The position numbers and the translations under genes were made by a program. From Benincasa hispida (Eukaryota; Streptophyta; Magnoliopsida; Cucurbitales; Cucurbitaceae): a stretch of 64,000 nucleotides of DNA. This document shows positions 60,825-64,000 of this stretch, in pieces. The stretch spans positions 19,512,365-19,576,364 of the forward strand of contig NC_052352.1 in the NCBI RefSeq assembly GCF_009727055.1. The letters are read 5' to 3'. A model generated the notes under the pieces. The model made no database searches, had not been told where the DNA came from, and worked only from the letters and a program-made list of their open reading frames with translations. The stretch's first letter is position 1; each line of letters begins with the position of its first letter.

Positions 60825-60890
60825 CATGGCTCAACTGGCACCAGTACTATCGACCTCGAGGTCTGAGGTTCGATTCTCCCACTAGATGTC
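60825..60890 (+). mobile_element. SINE, tRNA-derived head
   Basis: The A box TGGCTCAACTGG (60827-60838) and B box GGTTCGATTC (60867-60876) are correctly spaced for internal polymerase III promoters, with 'GACCTCGAGGTC' between them. The flanks do not pair to complete a tRNA acceptor stem, so this is a SINE head rather than a tRNA gene. The 3' body is uncertain beyond about 60890. Confidence 0.6.
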
Positions 60891-61019
60891 GTTGTTGATC
60901 TTAACTTGTTTCGTGGAGTTCGATCTCTAATACTTGATCCGTGTCTTCAAGGGTCTTCTCTTCAGTCTTCATGCTTGTATCTTCAAAGGACTTCTCTTTT
61001 TTTTCTTATTTGCTCATAC

Positions 61020-61720
61020 TTGAATTTGGAATATTGCCAAATTTTAATTTGGGATGAATTTTAGATCTTTCCCCAACTTGATTTAGAACCTAAATTTAGA
61101 TGAATTTGATATAAAATTGGGAAGATGCCCAAATTTTAATTTGAGATTTTATCCATAATAATTTGGTTTGAGGATAAAAGTATGATGATTTGGATTTGGG
61201 ATAAAATTTGGAATATGCCCAAATTTTAATTTGAGATTTTATCCTTAATAATTTAGCTTGAGCATAAAAGTCTCATAATTTAGATTTTGGATAAAATTTG
61301 GAATATGCCCAAATTTTAATTTGAGATTTTATCCTTAATAATTTGGCTTGAGGATAAAAGTTTGGTAATTAGGTGATCTAGAATTGGGATAAAATTTGAA
61401 ATATGCCCAAATTTTAATTTGAGATTTTATCCTCTGATGATTTGGATTTGGGATAAAATTTGGAATATGCCCAAATTTTAATTTGAGATTTTATCCTTAA
61501 TAATTTAGCTTGAGCATAAAAGTCTCATAATTTAGATTTTGGATAAAATTTGGAATTTGCCCAAATTTTAATTTGAGATTTTATTTGCAATTTAATCTCA
61601 ATGTTGAACCATTTTGATTTGGAATAAAATTTGGAATATGGTCTGATTTTAATTTATGATTTTATCCACAATTTAAATTTGACTTTGAATAAAATTTAGA
61701 ATATGTCCAAATCTTAGTTG
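61020..61720 (+). repeat. ~90-bp AT-rich tandem array, about seven copies
   Basis: Units share 'ATGCCCAAATTTTAATTTGA', then 'GATTTTATCC', 'AATTTRGCTTGAG' and 'GGATAAAATTTGGAA'. Clear copies begin near 61125, 61215, 61305, 61403, 61467 and 61557, with more diverged ones at both ends and one shortened unit (about 61403-61467). Confidence 0.8.
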
Positions 61721-61896
61721 AAGACAAATTTGAGGACAAAATCTAATAAGATTAAATTAAATAGAAAATTTGTTTAATTTAATTTGAAATTAGGATAGAA
61801 TCAAATTAGGAAATCTGATAAAAAAATCTAATATTTTAAATCAAATCTTTTATTTAATTTGGATTTCTTAATTTGTTATGGAACCCAAGAAACCTC

Positions 61897-61904
61897 TATA
61901 AATA
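61897..61904 (+). promoter_or_regulatory. TATA box, probable LTR promoter
   Basis: TATAAATA in the context CCTCTATAAATAGGACCCC is followed at 30-40 bp by a pyrimidine-rich tract (about 61920-62090). This is the arrangement of plant promoters and of LTR U3/R boundaries. No host gene follows; the downstream sequence is a tandem array. Confidence 0.55.
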
Positions 61905-61919
61905 GGACCCCAAACCCCT

Positions 61920-62090
61920 TCATTATCTTCATTCCCTCCTCTTCTTCTAATCTTTCCTTTCTCTCCTTTTCATCTTCTTTCATTTTTTTTTTTTTAAGAA
62001 AATTTCGTATTTTTTTTTCTCTTTCTTTTTCCTTCTTTTTTTCTTTCTTTCTTTTTCTTTCTTTTTCTTTTTTCTTTACTTGCCTTTTTT
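61920..62090 (+). repeat. Pyrimidine-rich tract (TTC/TTTC repeats)
   Basis: Almost uninterrupted C/T sequence with TTTC and TTCTTT words. It yields a Phe/Ser-rich open frame that is not a gene. It is likely a transcribed leader of the LTR suggested by the TATA box. Confidence 0.7.
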
Positions 62091-62169
62091 TTGTGTAGGT
62101 TTACTAATTTGTCCTCCTTACTCTTTTGTAGGAGCTAAACCGCAACTCAAGGGAGTACAACCGCGTCTT

Positions 62170-63359
62170 TTGTAGGATGACCTTGGTATGGTCTATCTAT
62201 GTATGCTTGTTCATACTTCCTGATCGTCATGGGAGGGACCTTGCAAGGCTTATAACTCTCCCATGCTTTCACCCTTAGGAGGATCCCGATAAAGTTTACC
62301 TTGTAGCACTGTTCGCATATCCTGATCGTCATGGGAGGGGTCCTGCAAGGCTTACAACTCTCTCATGCATTCACCTTAGGGAGGATCCCGATAAGGTCTA
62401 CCTTGTAGCACCGTTCGTATATCCTAATCGTCATGGGAGGGGCCCTGCAAAGCTTACAACTCTCCCATGCTTTCACCCTAGGGAGGATCCCGATAATGTC
62501 TATCTTGAAGTACCGTTCGCATATCCTGAACATCATGGGAGGGGCCCTGCAAGGCTTACAACTCTCTCATGCTTTCACCCTAAGGAGGATCTCGATAAGG
62601 TCTACCTTGTAGCACCATTTGCATATCCTGAATGTCATGGGAGGGGCCCTGCAAGGCTTACAACTCTCCCATGCTTTCACCCTAAGGAGGATCTCGATAA
62701 GGTCTACCTTGTAGCACCATTTGCATATCCTGAATGTCATGGGAGGGGCCCTACAAGGCTTACAACTCTCCGATGCTTTCACCCTAGGGAGGATCCCAAT
62801 AAGGTCTACCTTGTAGCACCATTCGCATATCCTGAACGTCATGGGAGGGGCCCTGCAAGGCTTACAACTCTCCCATGCTTTCACCCTAGGGAGGATCCCN
62901 CAACTCTCCCATGCTTTCACCCTAGGGAGGATCCCAATACGGTCTATCTTGTAGCACCGTTCGCATATCTTGAACGCCATGGGAAGGGCCTTGCAAGGCT
63001 TACAACTCTCCCATGCTTTCACCCTAGGGAGGATCCCGATAAGTTTTACCTTGTAGCACCGTTTGCATATCTTGAATGTCATGGAGGGGCCCTGCAAGGC
63101 TTACAACTCTCCTATGCTTTCACCATAGGGAGGATCCCGATAAGGTCTACCTTGTAGCACCATTCGCATATCCTGAATGTCATGGGAAGGGCTCTGCAAG
63201 GCTTACAACTCTCTCATGCTTTCACCCTAGGGAGGATCCCGATAAGGTCTCCCTTGTAGCACCATTCGCATATCCTGAACGTCATGGGAGATGCCTTGCA
63301 AGGCTTACAACTCTCCCATGCTTTCACCCTAGGGAAGATCCCGATAAGGTCTACCTTGT
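62170..63359. repeat. 102-bp tandem array, about 12 copies
   Basis: The unit contains 'GTCATGGGAGGGGCCCTGCA', 'CAACTCTCCCATGCTTTCAC', 'GGGAGGATCCCGATAAGG' and 'GTAGCACCGTTCGCATATCC'. Copies are spaced 102 bp apart (for example GCAAGG at 62243 and 62345) and differ by a few bases each. Because 102 is a multiple of three, long open frames with a 34-residue repeat appear on both strands; I do not regard these as proteins. One copy is disrupted by the N at 62900. Confidence 0.9.
62865..62935. repeat. 35-bp exact duplication around a single N (assembly join)
   Basis: 62865-62899 and 62901-62935 are identical. Within a tandem array this suggests that the true copy number is not resolved here. Confidence 0.75.
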
Positions 63360-63419
63360 TATGTTACTCCTTGATCAAAATTTGAAGATAAGGGAAATAT
63401 GCCATTGAGTATTGAGGAT

Positions 63420-63840
63420 GAGGTAGATATACTATCAAACTTTGAAGATGAGAAGAATATGCCATCAAGCTTTTGAGCGGAGTCAGGTTGGCTAGAGTCA
63501 ATCTCGCGTACAAGGCGGAGTCGGATGGACCAGAGTTGTCCTCGCATATGAGGTAGAGCTTGGCAAACCAAACTTGATCTCGCATATGAGGTGGAACCAC
63601 ACCCACATTTTTTAAAGGAAGCGAAGCTACACCAATTTTGGAGAATGGGTGAAGTTGTACCAACATTTTGGAGAGGAAACGAAACTGCACCATGACTTTG
63701 GAGATGAAGCAAAGTCGCGCCATCAGTTTAGAGATGAAGCGAAGCCACGCCACAACTTTGAAGATGAGGTGAACCACGCCAGACTTTGGAGATAAAGCGA
63801 AACTGCGCCAATATTTTGAAGATGAAACGAAGTCGCAGGC
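63420..63840. repeat. Degenerate short-unit repeat tract
   Basis: Loose units of about 30-40 bp of the form 'TTTGGAGATGAAGCGAAGYCGCGCCA' are repeated, preceded by similar 'GAGGTGGAGTYGGM' words. The open frames on the minus strand reflect this periodicity. Confidence 0.6.
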
Positions 63841-64000
63841 AACATGTGAACTGTGACACTTGGGCGGATACTTACGTATCAGACAACCAGACAGCTAATG
63901 CACCTTCGCCTTCGAACATTTCATTCCAAATCAATACTACGTACCGTACCTTCGGGCGTTTACCATGTCTCCCGAACAATCTCAGAGTCGGATCTTCTTT
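63841..64000. other. Right-edge sequence, unassigned
   Basis: No recognised motif. It is more GC-balanced than the spacer and contains 'CTTCGGGCG'-like words. It may belong to the same large LTR as the arrays to its left. Confidence 0.3.

Noticed and set aside
60825..60890. tRNA gene
   Set aside because: The A and B boxes are present but no acceptor or anticodon stem can be formed.
61859..62098. Phe/Ser-rich open frame
   Set aside because: It is a translation of a C/T-rich tract that includes the TATA box.
62567..63097. 34-residue repeat protein resembling a PPR or other repeat protein
   Set aside because: The 34-residue period comes from a 102-bp minisatellite; the residues show no PPR pattern and both strands are open.

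Overview
This window is plant nuclear DNA, probably from a dicot and possibly a cucurbit. The evidence is the AT-rich intergenic sequence, dense Ty1/copia retrotransposons with LTRs of about 2 kb and plant initiator-tRNA-Met primer sites (TGGTATCAGAGC type), a MuDR-type transposon, hAT-like non-autonomous elements, tRNA-derived SINE heads, and a fragment of a plant mitochondrial atp1 gene. The cucurbit assignment rests only on my recollection of the copia families. I see one apparently intact host gene, an intronless ATL-type RING-H2 E3 ubiquitin ligase gene (12343-13218, + strand). Nearly everything else is transposon wreckage, and no retrotransposon reading frame is complete.

Layout. 1-2762: LTR of an Angela/BARE-like copia (minus strand, running off the left edge), split by a solo LTR of the same family with a perfect CATAA duplication. 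2763-3782: that element's RNase H and RT remnant, fused to a second copia (3783-7844) that keeps RT, integrase, protease, gag, primer site and a short 5' LTR. 7845-14877: the gene-bearing interval, with one hAT-like element, one SINE-like tract and the ATL gene. 14878-19970: two LTRs of one copia family, each interrupted by a solo-LTR-like element (family 'X'). 20087-23830: a decayed MULE flanked by GA/CT-rich arrays in inverted orientation. 23831-25181: AT-rich spacer with a MITE-like tract.

25182-60233 can be read as one nested insertion. A roughly 5.2-kb copia element, here called E (minus strand), has 221-bp LTRs at both ends and a near-matching target duplication (GTTTT/ATTTT). It has been split to 35 kb by successive insertions: a solo-LTR-like element Y, an hAT-like element, a solo LTR holding an X element, a two-copia composite (33668-41745), and a near-complete copia D (43382-59318). 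Copia D carries three solo LTRs of its own. A 308-bp mitochondrial atp1 fragment sits exactly where D's outer LTR is truncated against E, which suggests repair of a chromosome break with organelle DNA.

60234-64000: spacer, a SINE head, a ~90-bp AT-rich tandem array, a TATA box with a pyrimidine-rich leader, then about twelve copies of a 102-bp repeat and a degenerate short-repeat tract. This is plausibly part of a large LTR running off the right edge. Three single-N positions (15667, 44178, 62900) each abut exact copies of neighbouring sequence and look like assembly joins. Coordinates of element ends come from visual alignment. Those with target duplications are reliable to a few bases; the others are approximate.
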